Shown here piece by piece: positions 11,431 through 20,519 of a DNA stretch of 64,000 nucleotides; the stretch's first letter is position 1, and every line of letters begins with the position of its first letter. Source of the stretch: Siphonodentalium dalli. Lineage: Eukaryota > Mollusca > Scaphopoda > Gadilida > Siphonodentaliidae. Both the position numbers and the translations under genes were made by a program. The notes beneath the pieces were generated by a model. The model was given only the letters and a program-made list of their open reading frames with translations, did not search any database and was not told where the DNA came from. Location of the stretch: the NCBI GenBank assembly GCA_032622095.1, contig CP136062.1, positions 230,282,578 to 230,346,577 of the forward strand, written 5' to 3'.

Positions 11431-12425
11431 TTAATGGGTTGTGTGTGCAGTAGTGTGTGTCAGCTCGGTATCTTTGTCGGCAAAGATGTCCGAGTTGGAC
11501 TTCAACAATTTTATCAGTGTTTCTCGGTATCGCTCTGGGCACGAAACTTCGGCCAAATTTAATCTTTTCTCGCCGGTAGCGCGCGGTGACCTAGAGTTGT
11601 CTACCCTGTTATGGCCGGCGCGTCTAAGGGCGTAGCCATCGTCGCGGTAATTACGGGTCGTCGGGAACTGGGAGCTTTGTGACAAAGAGTTAATTTCGCG
11701 GCTGGTTCCAGGGTCACACACTACCGTCTTGCCGATTACACTGCCCCGTCGTAGGCGAAACGTTTTGTTGGTGTTATTGACGAGTAATACCGGGACCTTG
11801 TTCCTCTTGCCCACCCCTGACACGGAGCTGCCAAGTTCCAGACCGGGTTCCGACGCTAGGTAGCCTTTTTCGATTTGGGCCACCTCTACTAATGTTGACT
11901 TGTGAAGAGAGGCTAAGTTTTTCGATTTTCCCAGGCATAAAGTTGACGTTTGGGGCTTTAAATTAACCTTGCAGGTCAACCTCAGCAGTGAAGCTATGTG
12001 CGCGTCCGATTCCAAGGGGACGTACACGTCATTGACCTTGAGACATCCCAGGTCATAATATAGTCTGACCCCCCGAGAGGTCAACCAATCCCTCCCCAAT
12101 ATCATGTTCCGGGTCATGTCATTCACCACATAAAATTTATGGGTTAATTTTAAAGTCGACATTCTGAAGGTTAATTCCACGCTACCAAGCACGCCCAATG
12201 ATTTCCCATTTACTGAGCTAAGGTTAATGTGTTCCCTAGTTAGTTTTGGTCGAAACTGTAATGCGTCATAGACGCGTTTGTGAATCAATGAGACTTCCGC
12301 GCCACTATCTACTAATGAGCGGTATTTATTTTTACCTATTCTGACTAAACATGAGCTGGGGTTCCCTACAATATTTATGCTATATTTCCTCCCATTTGTG
12401 GCCCCAATGAGAGGATTTCTTAGTT
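11431..12425 (-). pseudogene. retropepsin-like protease and start of pol (truncated)
   Basis: Read after a -1 shift out of gag, the frame is open from about 12425. The catalytic motif VDSGAEVSLI of an aspartic retropepsin is encoded around 12310-12280, and the second conserved motif ILGRDWL follows about 65 residues on. The frame continues through a linker to NSDIFADKDTEL, which resembles the segment just before the reverse transcriptase of Ty3/gypsy elements. It then runs into repeat-derived residues and stops at 11431. The enzyme would cleave Gag-Pol in particles. The polymerase is lost, so it is a fragment. A track that starts at 12288 misses the catalytic residues because no ATG lies upstream in this frame; it is made by frameshifting. 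Confidence 0.85.
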
Positions 12426-13520
12426 TTTTGCATATGTGGGCGGGGTCATCATTCGTGGTGGTTCGTTTAATGTCGGATATCTCCGGCTGTGTCGCGGTGT
12501 ATCATGGGATATGTCACGTGGTCGGTTCGGCTGATCTCGGCGGATTCCCCTAGGTGGCGTTACTGGCGCGTTCCACTGCTTGTGCTTCGAATCTCCGGAT
12601 TTAGAGGGGCAATTTCTAGCCAAGTGATTGCCTTCGCAAACCCAGCAAGATACGTGCCTTCGGTTTTCGGTCTTAAAGGGGCAGTCGCGAGCGAAATGGT
12701 CACCTTGACACGTCCAACATTCGACTGTTCGTGGTTTAACCACCGCTTCGACATGCACCTGTCTCGGGCGTGATCGGTGTTCTCGGGTCGTGTGGTTGTC
12801 GCGTTCGCATATATCGCAGGTCGCCCTCGCGCGTTTGTTTCTGAAACTATCGATTTCCATTGCTTCCGGTTCGTTTTCGTTGTAATTTTCGCGGCCCGTT
12901 CGTAGGTTGAATACCCGTCGGATCCCCATTTCCCGCATGGCGATTTCGGCTGACGCTTTTAGTGTTTTTGGCGCATCCCTTATCAACTTCATTTTCAAAC
13001 TGTCGCTTCTTAAAGCGTCAATAAAAAATCCTACGAGTTGGCCTTCGACCGAGTTGATCCCGCCGGGCTGATCTCGATATGCCACCGTCGCGATTTCCAA
13101 GATTCGTTCGGCAAGCACATGTAAGTTTTCGTTATGCTTTTGCTTGATTTTTCTTAGCATCGAAAAGGCGAATTGATTGTCATTTATTTCGGCAAATCGA
13201 CTAGATAATTCGGTTTTCGTATCTTGCCACGTGGCGTCCGGGTTTGTGGCCAAATATCTTTGTAAAAAATCTGAAACGGGGCCTGTCGCGGACTGGAATG
13301 CCATGTAGGGCTTCTTTGCTTCGTTAGCGCCGGTTAGGATTGCGCATTTTTCTATCGACTTGACCCACCCGTGGTATTTCGTGGGGTCCCCGTCAAATGA
13401 CGTCACTACCTGAGTCACCGTAGTCATGGCCATTGCAGCAATTTGAGAATTGATAGACTCTGTCAATGGGGCGAGAACGCCGGCAGATGTAGATTGGGTA
13501 GCCATTATGATAATAAACAA
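12420..13520 (-). CDS. gag of the gypsy-like element
   Basis: The capsid precursor, which packages the element RNA. It is 366 residues from the ATG at 13520. A second ATG at 13505 (MATQSTSAG) is an equally good start and may be the real one. The first ~200 residues are a helical capsid region (FDGDPTKYHGWVKSIEKC, then LRKIKQKHNENLHVLAERI). Two CX2CX4HX4C zinc knuckles follow (CWTCQGDHFARDC and CWVCEGNHLARNC) after a partial one (CDICERDNH). A basic, proline-rich tail ends YAKN and a TAA. The stop follows directly on a slippery heptamer, so gag is made by normal termination and Gag-Pro by slippage. No internal lesion is seen. Confidence 0.9.
   Translation of the reverse strand: MFIIIMATQSTSAGVLAPLTESINSQIAAMAMTTVTQVVTSFDGDPTKYHGWVKSIEKCAILTGANEAKKPYMAFQSATGPVSDFLQRYLATNPDATWQDTKTELSSRFAEINDNQFAFSMLRKIKQKHNENLHVLAERILEIATVAYRDQPGGINSVEGQLVGFFIDALRSDSLKMKLIRDAPKTLKASAEIAMREMGIRRVFNLRTGRENYNENEPEAMEIDSFRNKRARATCDICERDNHTTREHRSRPRQVHVEAVVKPRTVECWTCQGDHFARDCPFKTENRRHVSCWVCEGNHLARNCPSKSGDSKHKQWNAPVTPPRGIRRDQPNRPRDISHDTPRHSRRYPTLNEPPRMMTPPTYAKN
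12423..12429 (-). promoter_or_regulatory. -1 ribosomal frameshift heptamer
   Basis: On the minus strand the gag codons before the stop read GCA AAA AAC TAA. This contains A AAA AAC in the right phase, the classic X XXY YYZ slippery sequence. Slipping back one base places the ribosome in the protease frame, which is open through the overlap. Any downstream stimulatory pseudoknot was not examined. Confidence 0.75.
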
Positions 13521-13613
13521 TTAGACTCACGTTTCGCGAATTTTCCCACACTGTTTCTGTTCACACTGTTCTTCTTCTGGCTTCACGTTGTGTCTGTGAT
13601 TAGCGTTCAGATC

Positions 13614-13630
13614 CTGGCTCGAAGGCACCA
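13614..13630 (-). promoter_or_regulatory. candidate primer-binding site
   Basis: Eleven bases inside the LTR on the minus strand lies TGGTGCCTTCGAGCCAG. It begins TGG, as needed to pair with a tRNA 3' CCA, and resembles the complement of a tRNA-Tyr-like 3' end with a one-base difference. The tRNA identity is uncertain. Confidence 0.55.
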
Positions 13631-13641
13631 GTTAAGAGATA

Positions 13642-14459
13642 TGTGCCAATACGGGTACATATAACTCTTACGGCTATCAGAACGGTTTGATTATTTAATT
13701 ACAACAAAGTTAATAATGTTCAATCATCAGCATCTGGGTTTCTCCTGGTTGAGTTTCTCTTCCTGTCGTCTGCTCGGTTCGGGGCCTTCTTCCGTCTTCA
13801 TGGATTGAGTGTATCTTCTTGTCTTCTACTCGGTTGAGTTCCGGTTGAGTTTATCTTCCTGTCGTCTGCTCTTCTTCCGTCTTCGTCGGCGCATCAGTAG
13901 GGCGTAGTTAAGACTACAAGCTCGTAATGTTTACCTTGCATCTTCGTCCATAGCTTCTAACTGCTTTCCTGCGTGTCTGAGAATTCCTAGTGTTCGCTGC
14001 GGGGTTGGCTAGAACTGTCTGTGTAAAGGTCTCAATTTTGCTTGCCACTAAATAGGACCATGGTGTTATTCCGCCTGGATCCGCGTTTCATGATCCATCG
14101 GATGGGGCGTTCCTGGGCTGCTCATGCGAGGTAATTTTCCTATGTGTTCCTCTGTGTTCTTCAGGTATCTTATCCTTGCCTTCGTGCCGCGTTAGGTTTC
14201 AATGGGCGCCGTAGGTAAAGTATCTCGTCTCGCTAATCCCTTAAGCGTTCTGTTTACTTCATAGTTGTCCTACTATGTATGTATGTATGTATCGGCCTGG
14301 TTACTGCTAGATGTCCGCCAATTCGTTTTGATGTCGCAATGTTGATGACCAGTCATCAGGGGCGTTAGTATGTGTGGTAAACTAGCGGCTCCCGCGACTA
14401 AGATATTGCCTTCTTCTTCCCGGGTTGAAAGTTATGTCCCTGGGGGTTGTCTTGGCACA
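13642..14459 (-). repeat. 818-bp LTR of the gypsy-like element
   Basis: The segment is bounded by TGTGCCAA at 13642 and TTGGCACA ending at 14459, an 8-bp perfect inverted repeat with TG...CA ends, as LTRs have. The primer site lies 11 bp inside it. Only this 5' LTR is present. It contains repeated TCTTCCTGTCGTCTGCTC words and a short (TATG)n run at 14275-14291. Confidence 0.75.
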
Positions 14460-14464
14460 ATCTT

Positions 14465-14860
14465 ACACGGGTCATAACAATCTCGTATGCCCCGTGTAAA
14501 AATTATATTATCCCGCAAAAAATGTCGTCGCTATATAGAGAAGACATATTTTACACAGGTCATAACAATCTCGTATGCCCCGTGTAAAACTGATATTATC
14601 CCGCAAAAAATGTCGTCGCTATATAAAGAAGACAGATTTTACACGGGGCATAACAATCTCGTATGCCCCGTGTAAAACTGATATTATCCCGCAAAAGTTG
14701 TCGTCGCTAAAAAAGAAGACGGTCATAACAATCTCGTATGCCCTGATATTACCCCGCAAAAATTGTTGTCTTTTTATAGAGAAGAGAGATTTTTACAAGG
14801 TCATAAATCTCGTATCCCCCTAGTAGAATTTATATGACCCGGCAAAAGTTTGAAAGTCTC
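14465..14860. repeat. 88-bp hairpin tandem repeat, block 1
   Basis: About five units, decaying to the right, of the same ~88-bp repeat as block 2. Key words are TTATCCCGCAAAAA, GTCGTCGCTATATAGAGAAG and TTTTACACGGGTCATAAC followed by TATGCCCCGTGTAAAA, which together make an imperfect 40-bp palindrome in every unit. The gypsy-like LTR ends five bases before the block starts. Confidence 0.9.
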
Positions 14861-15310
14861 ATGTACATCTTTCAAAGCCACGTTGATTCCTGGTGTGATG
14901 TTATCTTGCTACTCGTGCTTCATTTATTTAGGTTGTCTGACTCATTTACGATTACTATTTTTGAAGTGTTTTGCTCTCTTTTATATCATCTAACATACAT
15001 AGTCCGAAAGTAAACGAGACCAGCGAGTATTTGTTGAAAAAAATGATGAAAAGCAGCTATATTTCGTTGATTCTACAAACAATCCAGGAGAATAGAGTTA
15101 TTTCCCATTTGTTTTATAGTATTGACCACTCCCCATAGAGTTATCTATCATTGTATGTGTCCTACTGTTCGTCTGCTTTTGCAATAAACAAATGTATCCC
15201 TTCTGTAGAATTGTAAGCCTTCTTGGGCACCATTGTTCTTCTAGGGCCATACCACGCCGTATCCCGGTGTTCTTGTTCGATATATGTTAACTAAACATGA
15301 AACACTTATT
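14861..15310. other. unique segment between repeat blocks
   Basis: About 450 bp without the 88-bp unit, separating the two blocks. It includes CCATACCACGCCGTATCCCG at about 15248, resembling part of the hairpin arm at 16145-16282. No ORF is supported. Confidence 0.6.
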
Positions 15311-16112
15311 TCGTATTACCCCGCAAAAATTGTCGTCGCTATATAGAGAAGACATATTTTACACGGGTCATAACAATCTCGTATGCCCCGTGTAAAAATT
15401 ATATTATCCCGCAAAAAATGTCGTCGCTATATAGAGAAGACATCTTTTACACGGGTCATAACAATCTCGTATGCCCGTGTAAAAATTATATTATCCCGCA
15501 AAAAATGTCGTCGCTATATATAGAGAAGACAGATTTTACACGGGTCATAACAATCTCGTATAACCCGTGTAAAACTGATATAATCCCGCAAAAATTGTCG
15601 TCGCTATATAGAGAAGACATATTTTACACGGGTCATAACAATTTCGTATGCCCCGTGTAAAAATTATATTATCCCGCAAAAAATGTCGTCGCTATATAGA
15701 GAAGACATATTTTACACGGGTCATAACAATCTCGTATGCCCCGTGTAAAAATTATATTATCCCGCAAAAAATGTCGTCGCTATATAGAGAAGACAGATTT
15801 TACACGGGTCATAACAATCTCGTATGCCCCGTGTAAAACTGATATTATCCCGCAAAAATTGTCGTCGCTATATAGAGAAGACATATTTTACAAGGGTAAT
15901 AACAATCTCGTATGCCCCGTGTAAAAATTATATTATCCCGCAAAAAATGTCGTCGTATATAGAGAAGACAGATTTTACACGGGTCATAACAATCTCGTAT
16001 GCCCCGTGTAAAACTGATATTACCCCGCAAAAATTGTCGTCGCTATATAGAGAAGACAGATTTTACACGGGTCATAACAATCTCGTATGCCCCTTGTAAA
16101 ACTGAAATCGGA
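15311..16112. repeat. 88-bp hairpin tandem repeat, block 2
   Basis: Nine units, with TTATCCCGCAAAAA-type starts near 15314, 15402, 15492, 15580, 15668, 15756, 15844, 15932 and 16018. Spacing is 86-90 bp. Units are highly similar and alternate between AAAAATTATATTATC and AAAACTGATATTATC forms. Every unit can fold through ACACGGG / CCCCGTGT. ORFs of 62-91 codons on both strands are artefacts of the unit being open in some frames. Confidence 0.95.
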
Positions 16113-16144
16113 ACATCTTGTTAATATAGACCGGGGATAAATAC

Positions 16145-16282
16145 GTTGCACGGCTTGTTGAGGGGGGATACGGTGTGGTATGCCCCGGTTGAGTCCCGTA
16201 TCACCCTCGGCTATCGCCTCGGGGGATACGGGACTCAACCGGGGCATACCACACCGTATCCCCCCTCAACAAGCCGTGTAAC
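16145..16282. repeat. 138-bp near-perfect hairpin
   Basis: The left arm (16145-16210) and right arm (16217-16282) are almost exact reverse complements for over 60 bp, around a loop of about 6-15 bases (CGGCTATCGCC). Mismatches are confined to one or two positions per end and to the loop edge. The arm is GC-rich (GGGGGGATACGGTGTGG) in an AT-rich setting. It follows the last 88-bp unit by about 30 bp. Too long for an ordinary terminator; as RNA or single-stranded DNA it would be extremely stable. Confidence 0.9.
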
Positions 16283-16675
16283 TTATATTATCCAACTAGA
16301 TTTAGGCTGATATATAATACCACTGCGGGCAAATATTGAGTAAACCCCGTTGCGATTATGGTTTGATTTGAGGGATATTTTGTTATTAATTGTTTTTGTC
16401 CGGATCCACGAGGTTCGTGATGAATCCAGCTTCAACAACATGTTATCAGTTCGACGAATAAAGCTCATAATATTGATGAAATGCGCAATGAAGTGTGAGA
16501 ATAACCTTCCGTGTTTCAATTGTGTATGTTTTCAGCTTCAAGATGAGTGCGTGGTGATAAATTTGTACAACGTTGTCAACGTTCCTTTGATATAGATAGT
16601 GTAGGAAACTAAATCTACAATCACAGTGGAGTTTGTTGCATTTAAGTAGGAAAATATTGACAATTGCATGTGACA
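16283..16675. other. no gene seen
   Basis: No ORF or RNA gene supported. GCGGGCAAATATTGAGTAAA at 16326 echoes part of the next repeat. Confidence 0.4.
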
Positions 16676-16677
16676 CT

Positions 16678-16845
16678 CCGCGGTGTCGGAGTAAACCCCG
16701 AAGCGGGCAAGAGTTTTTCCCGCGTCGGAGTTTACTCCTGCCCGCATTACCACACGGCACAATCGTTTCGACGATTCTACGACCAATTCCACGATTCTGC
16801 GGCTTGACAACCACGGTGCTATGGCAGTTCAACGATTCTGCGGCC
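16678..16845. repeat. dispersed fold-back repeat related to 34405-34500
   Basis: GTCGGAGTAAACCCCGAAGC and CGTCGGAGTTTACTCCTGCC form a local inverted repeat (16685-16745). The adjoining segment (GCACAATCGTTTCGACGATT ... CGCAGAATCGT-type words) occurs inverted at 34405-34500, sharing ACGATTCTACGACCAATTCC and GGCTTGACAACCACGGTGCT. Confidence 0.65.
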
Positions 16846-17225
16846 TTATTATACGTGATATTTTATCACAAACTTAGATAATGGGGCCTTTTACTGAACT
16901 GGGACGATACAAGTGGGCTTCTTCTTGTATGCATTGTGTACAGTAGACTTTACAGGTCCACCAGGTTGACTCACGGAATACATACGAAGATGCGATCAAT
17001 ACATAAAATGAGTCACAATCGGCTCGGTCAAGTCTGGATAATCCGATCGAACCGCGAACCGATCGTAAAAAGTCATTTCTTGGGCTACAAGGAGACATTA
17101 ACAGTGCGAAACTTAACATCCAACGTAAGCTTTGATAAGCATAAATGTAATATGATCGTACGTGACACGTAATGGAGCAACCACCAAGTTGATCATTAAG
17201 TTCAACGTTACAATAATTATATGAT
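16846..17225. other. no gene seen
   Basis: No feature supported. Confidence 0.4.
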
Positions 17226-17766
17226 GTACCATACAGGGTACTGCATGTGTTACACCACTCGGAGAAATGTCTGTGTCGTCACACAAATACCATGCTAGAA
17301 CTTGGATTAATATATTCGTAATCGTATATAGTCACCAATATCCGGGTTACTACCGTAGTACCTGACATTGCCTATCTAGTGAACTATTCAAACCCAACAG
17401 GCCTGGTTGATTTCACTATGGGATGATGGTTCACTTCCATCCTCAAGCTACTTTTCTTTTCTGACGTGCAGGGGTAGATATGCTTGAGGCCCCACCACAG
17501 TTAAATTCGCACCAGGTTCTCAGCTATTATTATCTTATGTTCGAACTTTACTCATATGTTTGGACTGATCATAACCATGATTTCAATGCTGGGTTTGAAT
17601 AGTTCACTAGATGGGCAATGTCCGTTACTACGGTAGTAACCCGGCTATTGGTGACTATATACGATTACGAATATATCAATTCAAGTTCTAACATGGTATT
17701 TTAGTGTGATGACACAGACATTTCTCCGAGTGGTGTAGCACATGTAGTACCCTGTATGTATATATA
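17226..17766. mobile_element. MITE with ~190-bp terminal inverted repeats
   Basis: The segment from TACAGGGTACTGCATGTGTT at 17233 to about 17410 is repeated in reverse complement from 17578 to 17766, at more than 90% identity by eye. Shared words include CACTCGGAGAAATGTCTGTG, TCGTAATCGTATATAGTCAC and ATCTAGTGAACTATTCAAAC. The ~165-bp centre is unrelated. There is no ORF. It is a non-autonomous DNA element or fold-back element. Confidence 0.85.
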
Positions 17767-17859
17767 CATATATATATATCACAGCAGAAGTTTCCTTAGA
17801 ATTAATGGATGGAAATGGAATGCCTCTAATATTTGTATTATTTGAGTCGGACATAGATT

Positions 17860-17864
17860 ACCTT
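17860..17864. repeat. target-site duplication, left copy (ACCTT)
   Basis: ACCTT directly precedes the 5' LTR and is repeated directly after the 3' LTR at 23363-23367. This is a 5-bp duplication as made by retroviral-type integrases. Confidence 0.9.
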
Positions 17865-18099
17865 TGTTACGATGTGTTTTGGTGAATGGACATTTGTTTC
17901 TGGGTGTGACTGTACTGTACATTCTGAGGCGGAAGGAAGTGACGTCATTGCGAGTGTAGTTTCGATAGTGTGTAGAAATACGAGAGAGAGAATGGAACTG
18001 ATAAAGAACAAGGCGTTCGCCAAAGGCCAGCGCGAGCGGGATCTCGAGGTGGATCATACCAGATAATAATTCTTTGTGGTGAGTTCTGCTAACCTATCA
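17865..18099 (+). repeat. 5' LTR (235 bp)
   Basis: Starts TGTTACGATGTG and ends GCTAACCTATCA. It contains a CRE-like GTGACGTCATT at about 17939 that could serve as a promoter element (inference). No clear TATA box was picked out. Confidence 0.95.
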
Positions 18100-18101
18100 G
18101 A

Positions 18102-18116
18102 ATAGTAGCAGAGCGA
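18102..18116 (+). promoter_or_regulatory. candidate primer-binding site (tRNA-iMet-like)
   Basis: Just after the LTR, TAGTAGCAGAGCGAGG resembles the complement of the 3' end of animal initiator tRNA-Met (TGGTAGCAGAGG...). Initiator tRNA is the usual primer of copia elements. The match is imperfect. Confidence 0.5.
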
Positions 18117-18183
18117 GGTTATTGACGAAAAATAGCGGACATTTCCAGTCAATTTATATACTCTAGCGATTAGCAAAGAAAAA

Positions 18184-19701
18184 ATGGCTTCCGGTTTCAA
18201 AGTTCCACCGTTATTTAGCGAGTCTAATCCCTATACCAGGTGGGTAGAAGAAATAAAAGTGTGGCAGACTGTAACTGAACTAGACAAAAAGACACAGGCG
18301 TCGGCGATAGCTTTATCTCTACCTGAATCAGAGGGAGGAATTCGAGACAAAGTTTTCAACGAACTCTCTGTAGGAGATTTAAATTCAGATGATGGAGTGA
18401 AGAAACTGTTTACATTCTTGGACAAACTGTATAAGAAAGACGAACTTTCTGAAGCATTTGAGGTATATGTGGAGTTTGATAGATTTCATAAGAATGGAAG
18501 TATGGATATGGATCACTACATAAGTGAATTTGATAAGCGGTATAACCGGACAAGGAAATTCAAAATGGAATTGCCAGAATCAGTCTTGGCTTTCAAATTA
18601 TTGGAAGGATCAGCTTTGGAACACAAAGATCGTCAGTTAGTTTTAACTGGAGTGAATTATGATGAAGCAGGTACCCTATATCAACAAATGAGTATTTCGC
18701 TGAGGAAGTTCTTTGGCAAACAATCGGCAGCCTGCGATTATAAAAGGGGCGAAAGTGAACATCCACCCATAAAACTGGAACCTTATGAAAAGGAAACATA
18801 TTACTCGTCGATGAGGGGAAGAAGAGGATTTCATGCACGAGGTGGACGAAATACATTCAACCAAGGTAGAGGACAAAATTTCAGAGATAATCCTACAAGA
18901 CAGAATCAACGGCGCCGCACAAATCCAATGGGCACAGATGGAAAAGTAATGGTTTGTAAAATCTGTCAGTCTATTTTTCACTTTGTGAGAATGTGTCCAA
19001 ATGCCTATGAAAACATGAACAATAATGTATATGCAACATATTCTAATGACGGATATGAAGTAGAAGCAGCCTTGTTTACCGGAAATAACATTGAAGAATC
19101 TCAGGTGCTTGTTGCTGAAACTATAAATTGTGCTGTGTTGGACAGTGCATGTAGTTCAACAGTTGCTGGATCTGTTTGGATGGAAACATTTCTAGATTCA
19201 CTAAGTTCTTCTGATCGCTCTCGTGTTACAAAATCGGCAAGCGGAACGATATTCAGATTTGGTGGAGGAACACGTTTGGTTTCCAAGGAAAGGGTGACAT
19301 TTCCATGTGAAATAGCTGGTGTAAAATGTACCATAACATCCGATGTCGTTGAAAGTGAGATTCCTCTCCTTCTTGGAAAACCTGCCATGAAAAAGGCTAA
19401 GGTAATTTTGGATTTGGAACATGACAAAGCTTCTATATTCGGTAAAGATGTGGAACTTGAATGTACTTCCTCTGGACACTATTGTGTTAACCTGATTACT
19501 TCGGAGATTGACATCAAAGAAACCTCTATTTTTGAAGGTTCAGTTTGTGATGATGTAAAAACAGAGAAGGAAAAGAGACAGATGATATTGAAATTGCATA
19601 AACAATTCTCACATCCGTCTTTTAAACGTTTAAAATCACTTCTGAGGGATGCTGGAATAACAAGTGAAGTGTATATGGACCTTATTAATGAGATTTCGTA
19701 A
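18184..19701 (+). pseudogene. copia gag, protease and integrase N-terminus
   Basis: 505 residues from the ATG at 18184, which lies 84 bp after the LTR. Residues ~1-190 are a copia-type gag (VKKLFTFLDKLYKKDELSEA). An RG-rich basic patch follows, then a CX2CX4HX4C zinc knuckle (CKICQSIFHFVRMC, ~258-271). The protease active site reads VLDSACSSTVAG (~316), where many copia proteases have DSG; DSA/DTA forms occur in some animal copia groups. The second protease motif is PLLLGKPAM. The His part of the integrase HHCC finger (LHKQFSHPSF) follows. A TAA at 19699-19701 then ends the frame, but translation without it continues directly with the CDIC half of the same zinc finger, so this is a nonsense mutation and not a natural end. 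Confidence 0.9.
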
Positions 19702-20033
19702 ACATGTGATATCTGCAGAAAATACAAACGGACTCCATCAAGACCTGTGGTTTGTCCACCTATATCCCAAGAGTTTAATGAAACAGTTGCAATGGGCCTG
19801 AAGGATCGGAGACCTGGTGTTTATTTCCTGCACCTAATTGACTTAGCAACGAGATTTTCTTTATCAACTGTGATATATGATAAGAAAACAGAAACTGTGA
19901 TAGACAAAATTATGAGAATGTGGGATGGTGGTGGATTCGGTGTACCAGCGAGATTCTTGTCAGACAACGGTGGTGAATTTTCATCAGATAAATAAATTCA
20001 GAGATATGGCTGAAAATCTCAATGTTGAGGTAT
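19702..20033 (+). pseudogene. copia integrase core, broken
   Basis: In the same frame as gag after the stop, the product has the CDIC zinc-finger half, the first catalytic aspartate region (LIDLATRFS) and the second (SDNGGEF). At 19993 the frame hits TAA. Reading resumes one base later (FRDMAENLNV), consistent with a small insertion in an AATAAA-like run. About 35 bases on, the integrase is interrupted by a LINE fragment. Confidence 0.85.
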
Positions 20034-20518
20034 AGAACACATATCATTGAAAAGGGACGCCACACCCAACCACCGACGGCATTGGAACAAAGACTATGTA
20101 TATTTTGTTCCGATGATGCTATTGAAGATGAAAAACACTTTCTTTTGGAATGTAGTGCTTACCGCACACCGCGGCTCGAACTAATAACTCTTATGAAGAC
20201 ACAGTTCCCAGACTTTGAAAACATGACACAAACTGAACAGCTTGTCAAAATCCTATCCAACAATATTTCAAATTCATGCACCTCAATATGTCATATAATC
20301 CGAAAATTATTTTCCGCACGCGATGAGCTTCGCCTCATAAGCAATGAATAAATGAAGACGAGACGACCCTATGCACATTCAGCTGTACTTAAATGGTTAT
20401 ATATTACCATCTATTATTATATCATTTATTATATTGTTCAATGTACAACTATATATTAATATGTTTGCATACTGTCCTTATAAGGATGTTTTGCCTATTA
20501 AACTTATCTTATCTTATC
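20034..20518 (+). mobile_element. 5'-truncated LINE inside the copia integrase
   Basis: About 485 bp. It encodes the C-terminal tail of a non-LTR retrotransposon (109 residues from the ATG at 20022, mostly within the insert). The tail has the zinc-binding motif CIFCSDDAIEDEKHFLLEC (CX2C...H...C) found downstream of the reverse transcriptase in many LINEs. A short 3' UTR ends in three CTTAT repeats (20503-20518), like the microsatellite tails of CR1/L2-type LINEs, with no poly(A). Copia sequence resumes at 20520. I could not see a clean target duplication. Confidence 0.8.
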
Positions 20519-20519
20519 T

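Larger units (their letters stand above)
11431..14459 (-). mobile_element. truncated Ty3/gypsy-like LTR retrotransposon
   Basis: On the minus strand the order is LTR (14459-13642), primer-binding site, gag (13520-12420), protease (12425-11431), then an abrupt end at the junction with the TTAATGGCC array. Reverse transcriptase, RNase H, integrase and the 3' LTR are missing, so it cannot be autonomous. The protease-first order and the residues at the break match a Ty3/gypsy pol that stops just before the reverse transcriptase. Base composition is clearly GC-richer than the surroundings, which suggests a different origin or a younger age. Confidence 0.85.

Noticed and set aside
13614-13630. tRNA gene near the gypsy-like LTR
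   Set aside because: Only the 3'-end-like stretch is present, where a primer-binding site is expected; there is no cloverleaf.
15311-16112. Regular direct repeats suggestive of a CRISPR array
   Set aside because: The 88-bp units are repeated along their whole length with no unique spacers, and the DNA is animal.
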